Assembly: GCA_002482775.1 (NCBI GenBank)
Contig: DLGQ01000060.1
Location: forward strand, 1 to 5,423
Origin: Flavobacteriales bacterium UBA7690
GTDB taxonomy: Bacteria > Bacteroidota > Bacteroidia > Flavobacteriales_F > PHOS-HE28
Length of the DNA stretch: 5,423 nt
Direction: 5' to 3'
Shown here: positions 1 to 5,135 of the stretch, piece after piece
How positions within the stretch are numbered: position 1 is the stretch's first letter
Layout: every line of letters starts with the position of its first letter
Position numbers and translations under genes: made by a program
The notes under the pieces: generated by a model
Told to the model about the DNA's origin: nothing
Database searches by the model: none
Seen by the model: the letters and a program-made list of their open reading frames with translations, nothing else

Positions 1-153
1 GTTCTGGCCGCCGTTGTCGTCGCCACCACCGCCGTTGGTGGGGGTGTTGGGGATCACGGGATCCTCTTGGGAACAAGAGGTGACCAAGCTGCTGCCAGCG
101 AGGAGCACGAAGAAGAACAACGCGTGTTGCAAGGGGGTGTTCGAGGTTCTCAT
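1..153 (-). CDS. Lipoprotein of unknown function, N-terminal part (runs off left edge)
   Basis: On the minus strand an ATG at 153-151 opens a frame of 51 codons that is still open at the window edge, so only the N-terminus is visible. Residues 1-26 form a lipoprotein signal peptide: a short n-region with Arg2, a hydrophobic stretch from Ala11 to about Ala19 (ALFFFVLLA), and a lipobox Val24-Thr25-Ser26 before Cys27. The residues after the cysteine (Ser-Gln-Glu-Asp) are polar and acidic, as in the surface-export signal known for Bacteroidota lipoproteins, so the mature protein may reach the cell surface. Residues 36-51 are a Pro/Thr/Asn/Gly/Asp-rich linker, typical of a flexible tether before a folded domain. 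That domain lies outside the window and the function cannot be named. The gene is divergent from the cluster starting at 539. No Shine-Dalgarno sequence precedes the ATG, which is usual for this phylum. Confidence 0.8.
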   Translation of the reverse strand, partial: MRTSNTPLQHALFFFVLLAGSSLVTSCSQEDPVIPNTPTNGGGGDDNGGQN

Positions 154-173
154 GGGTGTTGGTATCGGTGAGG

Positions 174-181
174 CGAACGTA
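174..181 (-). promoter_or_regulatory. Weak candidate -7 element for the leftward lipoprotein gene
   Basis: The minus strand reads TACGTTCG here, matching the Bacteroidota -7 consensus TAnnTTTG at five of its six fixed positions. It lies 20 nt upstream of the ATG at 153, a plausible distance for a short leader. No clear TTG element is seen about 20 nt further upstream, so this could be chance. Confidence 0.2.
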
Positions 182-273
182 CCGTGACCGTATTCCGGGC
201 CTTCCATGGAAGTTGCCCAGCCGGGCATTTCGCCGGACGAAGGCGGAAGCACCAGCGAGGGGCCCTAACGCAT

Positions 274-298
274 GAACCCCGGCACGAGGCCGGGGTTC
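274..298. other. Perfect 10-bp GC-rich hairpin in the divergent intergenic region
   Basis: GAACCCCGGC (274-283) is exactly complementary to GCCGGGGTTC (289-298) around a 5-nt ACGAG loop. The stem is strong enough to act as a terminator or an RNA structural element. No T-run follows it on either strand, and it sits upstream of both flanking genes instead of after one. It may belong to a leader or to an unrecognised small RNA, or be a factor-assisted terminator. The structure is certain and the function is unknown. Confidence 0.5.
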
Positions 299-476
299 TG
301 GGAGGGACGAACGGATGTCCTGCACTGCGCTGCTCCAAGCGCACGGGACGGTCCGCCCCCCGGATAGGGTTCGGGTACGCTGGCGGTAAGTCCGTTCTGA
401 CCCACTGCCAGTGACGATGCGAACCAACAACAGGACGGCGCACCGGCGTAGCGTTCTATTCACCGGGGAGACCACG

Positions 477-484
477 TATTTTTC
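477..484 (+). promoter_or_regulatory. Weak candidate -7 element for the signalling cluster
   Basis: TATTTTTC matches TAnnTTTG except for the last base. A TTC at 454-456 lies 20 nt upstream, where a TTG-type -33 element would be expected. Transcription from here would begin near 490 and give a leader of about 50 nt before the ATG at 539. This is pattern matching only. Confidence 0.2.
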
Positions 485-538
485 ACCTACGGGGGATATT
501 CGATGTGGAATTACTTCGTCGCCCATATCCACACACCC

Positions 539-1507
539 ATGAAGACCACCACCCTGAACCAACTCCTGCTGGCCAGTTGCTTGGCAACACTGTTCGCAGC
601 GTGCGGCGGCGACCAGCAAGACCAAGATCCGAAGACCAAGACCACGGCTTCCACCGAACAGAGCGATGCATCGGCTGAAGTTTCCATGAAGAGCCGTGGA
701 GAGGTCACGATACTCACCCCGCGGACGGATGTGACCAAAAGTGAATTGTATTGCGGCGAACAAGAGTTCGACAGCTTGGTGCATTGGGGGAACCCGGCAT
801 CCCATGTTCCCATGACCGGCTCCATCCCACGCTTCACGGTGGGCAGCTTCCAAGCCCTGCTCCCCAACCAGTCCTGTTCGGGAAATGAAGAGCTTGGCTT
901 CCTGGTACGCTACGGGGCGGACAATGGTGCGCTGAAGTTCGCCTACCGCTTCGTGTGCATGACCCTGCAGAACGTACAAGGCACGGACGAGGGCAACTTC
1001 ACGGAGATCGACCCCGGCAACGACGCCATGTATGAGGTGGACGGAAGCGAGGATCTGCAGCCGGGCCAGTCCGTGAAGGCTTGGAACGATGGGTACGGCC
1101 TAGGGCTACAGAACAACGTGGTGGTGGACAAGTACGATCACAACAGGTTCCAAAAGATCTACCAGACGGATGCCGGCTTCGCGGTGCACCGGGTATCCGC
1201 GATCAACGCCTTGATCGCAGACAACAGCCTACAAGAAGAAGATTACATACAAGTGGTGCCGATCGCAGAGCCCCTGAGCTGGCCCCAGGCGCACCGCGGA
1301 GCCGACTTCTCCATCCATACCTGCATGGTGGCTTTCGACAAACAACTGAATGAGCGGGTGATCGATAGTGACCCCGTACCCACCAGGCCCTTGGAAGGTC
1401 GCGGGAGTGACCTCGGTAGTGCATGCCCTCCGATGTGTTATGACCATCTGGCCTTCCCCACCACGGGTATCAATATGCGAAGCGCCTGTATGGCCGGTCA
1501 GCCCTGA
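539..1507 (+). CDS. Uncharacterised lipoprotein, first gene of a signalling cluster
   Basis: A 322-residue protein that I do not recognise. The ATG at 539 is preferred over the in-frame ATG at 503 because it puts Lys2 and a hydrophobic core (residues 6-21) directly before Cys22. The motif Phe19-Ala20-Ala21-Cys22 is an acceptable lipobox, and it is followed by Gly-Gly-Asp-Gln-Gln-Asp, so the mature protein is probably lipid-anchored in the envelope. Residues 25-50 are a polar Asp/Gln/Lys/Thr/Ser-rich linker. From about residue 55 the sequence looks folded, with Trp, Tyr and Gly spread throughout and no further membrane segment. Seven more cysteines (72, 113, 140, 262, 296, 300, 317) suggest disulfides outside the cytoplasm, with a CPPMC motif at 296-300. 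The stop TGA shares one base with the next ATG (TGATG at 1505-1509). A sensing or accessory role for the downstream kinase is inferred from position; it could instead be a co-transcribed structural lipoprotein. Confidence 0.85.
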   Translation: MKTTTLNQLLLASCLATLFAACGGDQQDQDPKTKTTASTEQSDASAEVSMKSRGEVTILTPRTDVTKSELYCGEQEFDSLVHWGNPASHVPMTGSIPRFTVGSFQALLPNQSCSGNEELGFLVRYGADNGALKFAYRFVCMTLQNVQGTDEGNFTEIDPGNDAMYEVDGSEDLQPGQSVKAWNDGYGLGLQNNVVVDKYDHNRFQKIYQTDAGFAVHRVSAINALIADNSLQEEDYIQVVPIAEPLSWPQAHRGADFSIHTCMVAFDKQLNERVIDSDPVPTRPLEGRGSDLGSACPPMCYDHLAFPTTGINMRSACMAGQP

Positions 1508-2154
1508 TGCCGTTCAACTCCACCTATATCCTGATCGGGGCCATGGCCTTGGCGCTGATCAACTGGCTGAGGACGTCTCGCAGTGCGGGACGTCCCGGCC
1601 CGTGGATAGGCGCCATCATCATCAGCGCACTGGTGGTGGAGGTCGCGGGGCTGGGCCTTGCCATCAACGCACGACCGAACACCGTGCTGTACAACCTTCA
1701 CGCACCGGTGGAGTTCGCGCTGTTCATGCGGCTGGTCCACCTGCGACTTCCTCGACCAGGCCGGTGGATAGTTACTAGTGTGATCGCCGCCGTCCTGGTC
1801 ATGTGCGCCAACCAATGGTGGTACCACGGGCAGGTCTTCCTCCTGGTGGAGGGTATGATCATGCTGGCCGTGATGGCCACCATCTGGAGCGCTTTGGTGC
1901 TCTGGAACATGGCCCAGGTCTCCCAGCAGGCGCTCTGGCGTGCTCCGCTCTTCTGGTTCTTCATGGGCTGCATGATCTATTTCGCCGGCATCGTACCCTT
2001 CGTGGGCATGATGCGACTGCTCTACCAGGACGACCCCGCCCTCACCCGCCTGCTTTACCACATCATCATCACCGTGGCCGTAGTGCGCTATCTTTTCACC
2101 GCTTGGGCCTGCCACTTGGCCAGCATGCAACAACGCTGGAGCGATGAACAGTGA
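1507..2154 (+). CDS. Seven-helix integral membrane protein, probable sensory partner of the histidine kinase
   Basis: A 215-residue, very hydrophobic protein. Likely membrane helices lie near residues 5-21, 33-53, 60-80, 87-101, 110-133, 148-169 and 182-202; by eye this is about seven, and an eighth or a missing one cannot be excluded. Polar residues inside the membrane stand out: Glu45 in helix 2, His65 and Glu69 in helix 3 (motif YNLHAPVEF, 62-70) and Glu115 in helix 5. A buried Tyr/His/Glu set of this kind could bind a ligand or ion. I do not recognise a named family, although multi-helix proteins beside one-helix NarL-type kinases are familiar in Bacteroidota genomes. The start overlaps the upstream stop by 1 nt and the gene ends 11 nt inside the kinase gene, so it is probably translated together with both. 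A role as input module for the kinase is inferred from this context. Confidence 0.85.
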   Translation: MPFNSTYILIGAMALALINWLRTSRSAGRPGPWIGAIIISALVVEVAGLGLAINARPNTVLYNLHAPVEFALFMRLVHLRLPRPGRWIVTSVIAAVLVMCANQWWYHGQVFLLVEGMIMLAVMATIWSALVLWNMAQVSQQALWRAPLFWFFMGCMIYFAGIVPFVGMMRLLYQDDPALTRLLYHIIITVAVVRYLFTAWACHLASMQQRWSDEQ

Positions 2155-2926
2155 CGACCTGGTGATCCCCATCATCGCTGCGACCGCCCTGCTGTTGACC
2201 ATGGTGGGCTTCGTTGGTCTGTTGCTCGTCCTTAACAACACCCGCCGCATCCGCCACCGCGCCGAGCTCGCCGAACTGCAACAGCAGAAGGACCGCGCCG
2301 TGATGGACGCCGAGCGTGAAGCCACACAACACACCCTGCGCGATATCGGCCGTGAGCTGCACGACAACGTGGGCCAGCTCCTGGCCGTGGCACAACTGGG
2401 AGTGAACACCGTGCTGGATGAAACGGGAACGAACCCGCGACTGGCTGCCGCGCGTGATGCGCTGGAACAAGGGTTGGACGAGGTGCGCCGCCTGGGGCAC
2501 GACCTCAACACCGACCTGTGGCAACAGCGCACCTTGTTGAACGCCATCAGCGCCGAAGCGGAACGGCTGGAACGCGTGGCACGCGTGCAGGTACATTTGG
2601 AAGTGAAGGGAACGCCTCAACAACCGCCAGCGGACATCAGCACCGTGCTCTACCGCGTGTTCCAAGTGATCCTGACCAATGCGCTGAAACATAGCGGTGC
2701 CGACCGCATCGATATCACGCTCGCGCCTGCACTGGCCAACGGCACTACCAGCCATGGGCTCCTGCTCACCATCACCGACAACGGCATGGGTTTCGATCCG
2801 GCCAACACACCCGCGCATGCGGGACTGCTGAACATAGACAAGCGGTGCGCACTGATCAACTATGCCGCACAATGCACCACAGCGCCCGGTGGTGGATGCA
2901 CCTGGCACCTTCAACCCCGAACATGA
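2144..2926 (+). CDS. Sensor histidine kinase, HisKA_3 / NarL-type, one membrane helix
   Basis: A 260-residue two-component sensor kinase. Residues 7-30 form one membrane helix and residues 34-63 a charged, probably coiled-coil linker. The HisKA_3 dimerisation segment carries the H-box RELHDNVGQLL (70-80), with His73 the phosphate acceptor. The HATPase_c domain covers about 165-258: N-box QVILTNALKHS (174-184) with Asn179, G1 box DNGMGF (212-217), a G2-like HAGLLNI (225-231), and a C-terminal Gly-rich strand. One key residue is unusual: the N-box position four before Asn179, normally Glu, is Val175 (codon GTG; GAG would be one base away). There is no periplasmic or PAS domain, so input must come from partners, presumably the two upstream products. 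The start overlaps the membrane-protein gene by 11 nt and the regulator begins 1 nt after the stop. The expected substrate is Asp61 of that regulator. Confidence 0.93.
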   Translation: MNSDDLVIPIIAATALLLTMVGFVGLLLVLNNTRRIRHRAELAELQQQKDRAVMDAEREATQHTLRDIGRELHDNVGQLLAVAQLGVNTVLDETGTNPRLAAARDALEQGLDEVRRLGHDLNTDLWQQRTLLNAISAEAERLERVARVQVHLEVKGTPQQPPADISTVLYRVFQVILTNALKHSGADRIDITLAPALANGTTSHGLLLTITDNGMGFDPANTPAHAGLLNIDKRCALINYAAQCTTAPGGGCTWHLQPRT

Positions 2927-2927
2927 T

Positions 2928-3611
2928 ATGCAACACAACGTGGCTTTGGTGGACGACCACCACCTGATGCGCAACGGACTGGTGACCACCGTTAACGGAC
3001 TTGGTAACTACCGTGTGACCTTGGAGGCCGGGAACGGCAAAGAACTCATCGACCAGCTCCAGGACCTGGCCCACAACGCACCGGACATGCCCACCATCGC
3101 CATCGTGGACCTGAACATGCCCGTGATGGACGGCTTCGCCACCATGAGTTGGTTGCGCGCACATGCCCCCGAGGTGCTCCCGCTCGCCCTCACCTTCGAC
3201 GCCACGGACGATGCCATGGTACGCGCCGTACATGCCGGCGCACGCGGTTTCGTGTTGAAGAGCGCACGGCCCGGGGTGCTGAAGACCGCCTTGGACAGCC
3301 TCGCCCTTACCGGCTACTACTACACCGAAGAACTGGTGGACGCCAAGGTGCGCGGCGTGGAATGGAAGAACCGCGAAGAGCGCGAACACGAACGCATCCT
3401 CGCCAAGATCTCGCCGCGCGAACGGGAGTTCCTGCTGCTGGTGTGCGACGAGGAGGAATTCACCTACGAGCAGATCGCCGAACACATGAACGTACACCGC
3501 CGAACGGTGGACAATTACCGCATCGCCCTGTTCGAGAAGTTCGACATCAAGAGCAAGACCGGCCTGGTGCTATTCGCCTTGCGTTGGGGGTTGCTGAAGG
3601 GGGAACGGTGA
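2928..3611 (+). CDS. Response regulator, NarL/LuxR family (REC plus GerE-type HTH)
   Basis: A 227-residue DNA-binding response regulator. The receiver domain (about 3-125) has the acidic pair Asp9-Asp10, phosphate acceptor Asp61 in VDLNMPVMDG (60-69), switch Thr89 and Lys111, so it appears fully competent for phosphorylation. Residues 138-158 form a charged linker. The LuxR/GerE-type helix-turn-helix runs from about 160 to 223, starting with ISPREREFL (161-169) and with the recognition helix around HRRTVDNYRIALFEKF (190-205). The ATG at 2928 is chosen over the in-frame ATG at 2862 because it gives the standard REC start (MQHNVALVDDHHLMRNGL); the longer form would add 22 residues translated from the end of the kinase gene. 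It begins 1 nt after the kinase stop, so the two form a cognate pair. Target genes are unknown; autoregulation of the cluster or control of the divergent lipoprotein gene is possible but not shown. Confidence 0.94.
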   Translation: MQHNVALVDDHHLMRNGLVTTVNGLGNYRVTLEAGNGKELIDQLQDLAHNAPDMPTIAIVDLNMPVMDGFATMSWLRAHAPEVLPLALTFDATDDAMVRAVHAGARGFVLKSARPGVLKTALDSLALTGYYYTEELVDAKVRGVEWKNREEREHERILAKISPREREFLLLVCDEEEFTYEQIAEHMNVHRRTVDNYRIALFEKFDIKSKTGLVLFALRWGLLKGER

Positions 3612-3616
3612 ATGCA

Positions 3617-3638
3617 CATGTGCCCATTGGGGCATGTG
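3617..3638 (+). terminator. Possible hairpin terminator of the signalling cluster
   Basis: Six nt after the regulator stop, 3617-3625 pairs with 3630-3638 (nine pairs, two of them G-U) around an ATTG loop, with a core of TGCCC against GGGCA. No T-run follows. The pairing arises partly from the CATGTG repeat units, so it may be a by-product of the array. Confidence 0.25.
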
Positions 3639-3712
3639 ACCATGTGCGCATGCAAATGCCTCCTTGGTAGGATGAACGCGCATGTGTTCATGTGACCATG
3701 TGTCCATGGGAT
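3617..3712. repeat. Phased octamer array, consensus CATGTGNN
   Basis: Cut into 8-nt units from 3617, the segment reads catgtgcc, cattgggg, catgtgac, catgtgcg, catgcaaa, three degenerate units (3657-3680), then catgtgtt, catgtgac, catgtgtc, catgggat. Six exact CATGTG copies start at 3617, 3633, 3641, 3681, 3689 and 3697, and every spacing is a multiple of 8 (16, 8, 40, 8, 8). The exact 14-mer CATGTGACCATGTG occurs at 3633-3646 and 3689-3702. The period is not a multiple of three and no frame is coding, so this is an intergenic DNA or RNA element. It may be a decayed tandem repeat, a cluster of regulator binding sites, or a transcript-end structure. The array is seen directly; the role is unknown. 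Confidence 0.75.
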
Positions 3713-3739
3713 GCTCGGTTCCTGTGCGGTGGGCTGGCT

Positions 3740-3775
3740 GGTTAGGCCGGTGTTCGTTCACCAAGTAGCCTGACC
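3740..3775 (+). other. Two-part hairpin upstream of tgt
   Basis: GGTTAGGC (3740-3747) pairs with GCCTGACC (3768-3775) with one G-U pair. Inside it GGTG (3749-3752) pairs with CACC (3759-3762) around TTCGTT. It lies 72 nt before the tgt start and could be a terminator-like or leader structure. It does not resemble a preQ1 riboswitch that I know, and a chance fold is possible. Confidence 0.25.
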
Positions 3776-3814
3776 TGGCCCTAAGCGCACACGGCCCCAG
3801 AAGTTGTGACATGG

Positions 3815-3822
3815 TACCTTCG
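3815..3822 (+). promoter_or_regulatory. Weak candidate -7 element for tgt
   Basis: TACCTTCG matches TAnnTTTG at five of six fixed positions and has the same TTCG ending as the candidate at 174-181. A transcript from it would begin near 3829, after the GTG at 3806 and before the ATG at 3848, in keeping with the chosen start. No -33 element is evident. Confidence 0.2.
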
Positions 3823-3847
3823 CGCCCCGCTAAATGCGGTGAACCAC

Positions 3848-4978
3848 ATGCACTTCGACCTTCTGGCCAACGACCCGGCCTCCAACGCCCGCGCGGGTGT
3901 GCTGCACACCGACCACGGCGACATCCCCACACCCGTGTTCATGCCCGTGGGTACCCTCGGGGCCGTGAAGGCCGTGCATCCGCGCGAGCTGAAGAACGAC
4001 CTGGACGCACCCATCATGCTGAGCAATACCTACCACCTCTACCTAAGGCCCGGTATGGAGGTGATCGAACATGCCGGTGGGTTGCACAAATTCAACGGAT
4101 GGGACAGGCCGATCCTCACCGACAGCGGCGGCTTCCAAGTGCATTCGCTCAGCGACATCCGCAAGATCACCGAAGAAGGTGTGCGCTTCAGCAGCCACAT
4201 CGATGGCAGCAAACACCTCTTCACACCCGAAGGCGTGATGGATACGCAACGCACCATCGGCGCGGACATCTGCATGGCTTTCGATGAATGCACACCGTGG
4301 CCCTGCGAGCTGGCCTACGCCGAGAAGAGCATGCACATGACCCACCGCTGGCTGGATCGCTGCATCGCGCGCTTCGACAGCACGGAGCCGAAGTACGGCC
4401 ACGACCAAGCGCTCTTCCCCATCGTGCAAGGCAGCACCTTCGCCGAACTGCGAAAACGTTCTTCGGAATACATCGCGCAGAAAGGCGCCGTGGGCAATGC
4501 CATCGGCGGCCTCAGCGTGGGCGAACCCGAAGAAGAGATGTACGCCATGGCCGAACTCTGCTGCGACATCCTCCCCAAGGACAGGCCGCGCTACCTGATG
4601 GGCGTGGGCACCCCGTGGAACCTGCTGGAGAACATGGCGCGAGGAGTGGACATGTTCGATTGTGTGATGCCCACCCGCAACGGCCGCAACGGCATGCTCT
4701 TCACCCGCGAAGGGGTGGTGAACATCAAGAACAAGCAGTGGTCCGATGACCATTCACCGCTGGACCCCGGCGCGCACTCCTGGGTGGACACCTTCTACTC
4801 CCGCGCTTTCGTGCGCCACCTGTTCCAGAGCAACGAACTACTGGGCCAACAGATCGCCAGCCTGCACAACCTGGGGTTCTATATCGGCCTGATGCGCGAA
4901 GCACGTACCCGGATCATGGACGGCACCTTCAGCACCTGGAAGAACGCCCTGCTGCCGAAACTGAAGACCAGACTTTGA
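3848..4978 (+). CDS. tgt: Queuine/preQ1 tRNA-guanine transglycosylase
   Basis: A 376-residue enzyme that swaps guanine-34 in the anticodon of tRNAs for Asp, Asn, His and Tyr for preQ1, the base-exchange step of queuosine synthesis in the cytoplasm. The length fits the bacterial family (E. coli about 375). Visible motifs: FMPVGT (31-36), LTDSGGFQV (90-98) with acid/base Asp92, AFDEC (144-148) with substrate-binding Asp146 and the Cys148 typical of preQ1-using bacterial enzymes, Gln194, IGGLSVGE (219-226), LMGVGTP (250-256), and the nucleophile Asp271 in MFDCVMPTRNGRNG (269-282). The ATG at 3848 gives the normal N-terminus MHFDLL; an in-frame GTG at 3806 would add 14 residues foreign to the family. 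Unusually, the positions of the three zinc cysteines of the E. coli enzyme (302, 304, 307) are Ala309, Ser311 and Asp314, while the histidine ligand is kept as His340. I recall the same loss in other Bacteroidota Tgt proteins. Confidence 0.97.
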   Translation: MHFDLLANDPASNARAGVLHTDHGDIPTPVFMPVGTLGAVKAVHPRELKNDLDAPIMLSNTYHLYLRPGMEVIEHAGGLHKFNGWDRPILTDSGGFQVHSLSDIRKITEEGVRFSSHIDGSKHLFTPEGVMDTQRTIGADICMAFDECTPWPCELAYAEKSMHMTHRWLDRCIARFDSTEPKYGHDQALFPIVQGSTFAELRKRSSEYIAQKGAVGNAIGGLSVGEPEEEMYAMAELCCDILPKDRPRYLMGVGTPWNLLENMARGVDMFDCVMPTRNGRNGMLFTREGVVNIKNKQWSDDHSPLDPGAHSWVDTFYSRAFVRHLFQSNELLGQQIASLHNLGFYIGLMREARTRIMDGTFSTWKNALLPKLKTRL

Positions 4979-4988
4979 ACGTGGATCC

Positions 4989-5040
4989 GCCACGAGCTTC
5001 TAGCCACGAGCCACGAGCTTCTAGCCACGAGCCACGAGCT
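4989..5040. repeat. 21-bp tandem repeat, about 2.5 copies, built from 7-mers
   Basis: Two identical 21-nt units occupy 4989-5009 and 5010-5030, with a partial third at 5031-5040. Each unit reads as heptamers gccacga, gcttcta, gccacga, so the tract is a 7-mer series. It begins 11 nt after the tgt stop and lies wholly between genes. The second copy supplies the left arm of the hairpin at 5014-5091. Confidence 0.85.
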
Positions 5041-5091
5041 GGCTACCACCTGCTAGCAGCTCGAGACTCGAGGCTCACGGCTAGAAGCTCG
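5014..5091. repeat. Long imperfect inverted repeat (about 78 nt) between tgt and the permease gene
   Basis: The arm 5014-5033 pairs with 5072-5091 at 18 of 20 positions, including a perfect 13-bp block (CGAGCTTCTAGCC at 5014-5026 against 5079-5091). Inside, 5035-5045 pairs with 5054-5063 over 10 bp with one bulged G, leaving an 8-nt loop. Two CTCGAG palindromes at 5060-5065 and 5067-5072 add alternative folds. It could end the tgt transcript, protect mRNA, or be a REP- or MITE-like mobile palindrome. No U-tract or transposase is visible. Confidence 0.75.
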
Positions 5092-5135
5092 CGACCAAAA
5101 GCAGGAAGCTCCACGCATTCCCGAACTTCGCCCCC

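Larger units (their letters stand above)
154..538. other. 385-nt divergent intergenic region without a recognisable gene
   Basis: This stretch separates the leftward lipoprotein gene from the rightward signalling cluster, so it must hold their promoters. It contains the hairpin at 274-298, a 10-nt palindrome TTCCATGGAA at 202-211, and a 7-bp stem (one G-T pair) between 380-386 and 405-411. Open frames across it translate to Arg/Pro/Gly-rich sequence that looks like non-coding high-GC DNA. I found no tRNA, SRP RNA, RNase P RNA or tmRNA core motif on either strand. Confidence 0.6.

Noticed and set aside
184..414. Open frame of 76 codons on the plus strand in the divergent spacer
   Set aside because: The translation is rich in Arg, Gly and His with no domain or signal, runs through the hairpin at 274-298, and has the look of an open frame arising by chance in GC-rich DNA.
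154..538. tRNA, SRP RNA or other standard structural RNA
   Set aside because: No T-loop GTTCRANNC, SRP GGAAG-loop core or RNase P core was found on either strand.
539..604. Cys14 (LASC, residues 11-14) as the lipidated cysteine of the first cluster gene
   Set aside because: The motif fits the lipobox, but the hydrophobic core before it would be only about four residues; Cys22 gives a normal-length signal peptide followed by a polar linker.
1498..2547. Long minus-strand open frame opposite the membrane protein and kinase
   Set aside because: It is antisense to two genes with clear domain or membrane signatures, and its product is low-complexity Ser/Arg/His sequence.
3617..3712. CRISPR-like array
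   Set aside because: Units are 8 nt with no unique spacers and no cas gene nearby; it is a short phased repeat.
3612..3847. preQ1 riboswitch controlling tgt
   Set aside because: I looked for the compact pseudoknot with an A-rich tail typical of preQ1-I and found none; the hairpin at 3740-3775 has a different layout.
4989..5091. CRISPR or attachment site
   Set aside because: The 21-bp units are directly adjacent without spacers, and no integrase, transposase or tRNA gene is present in the window.
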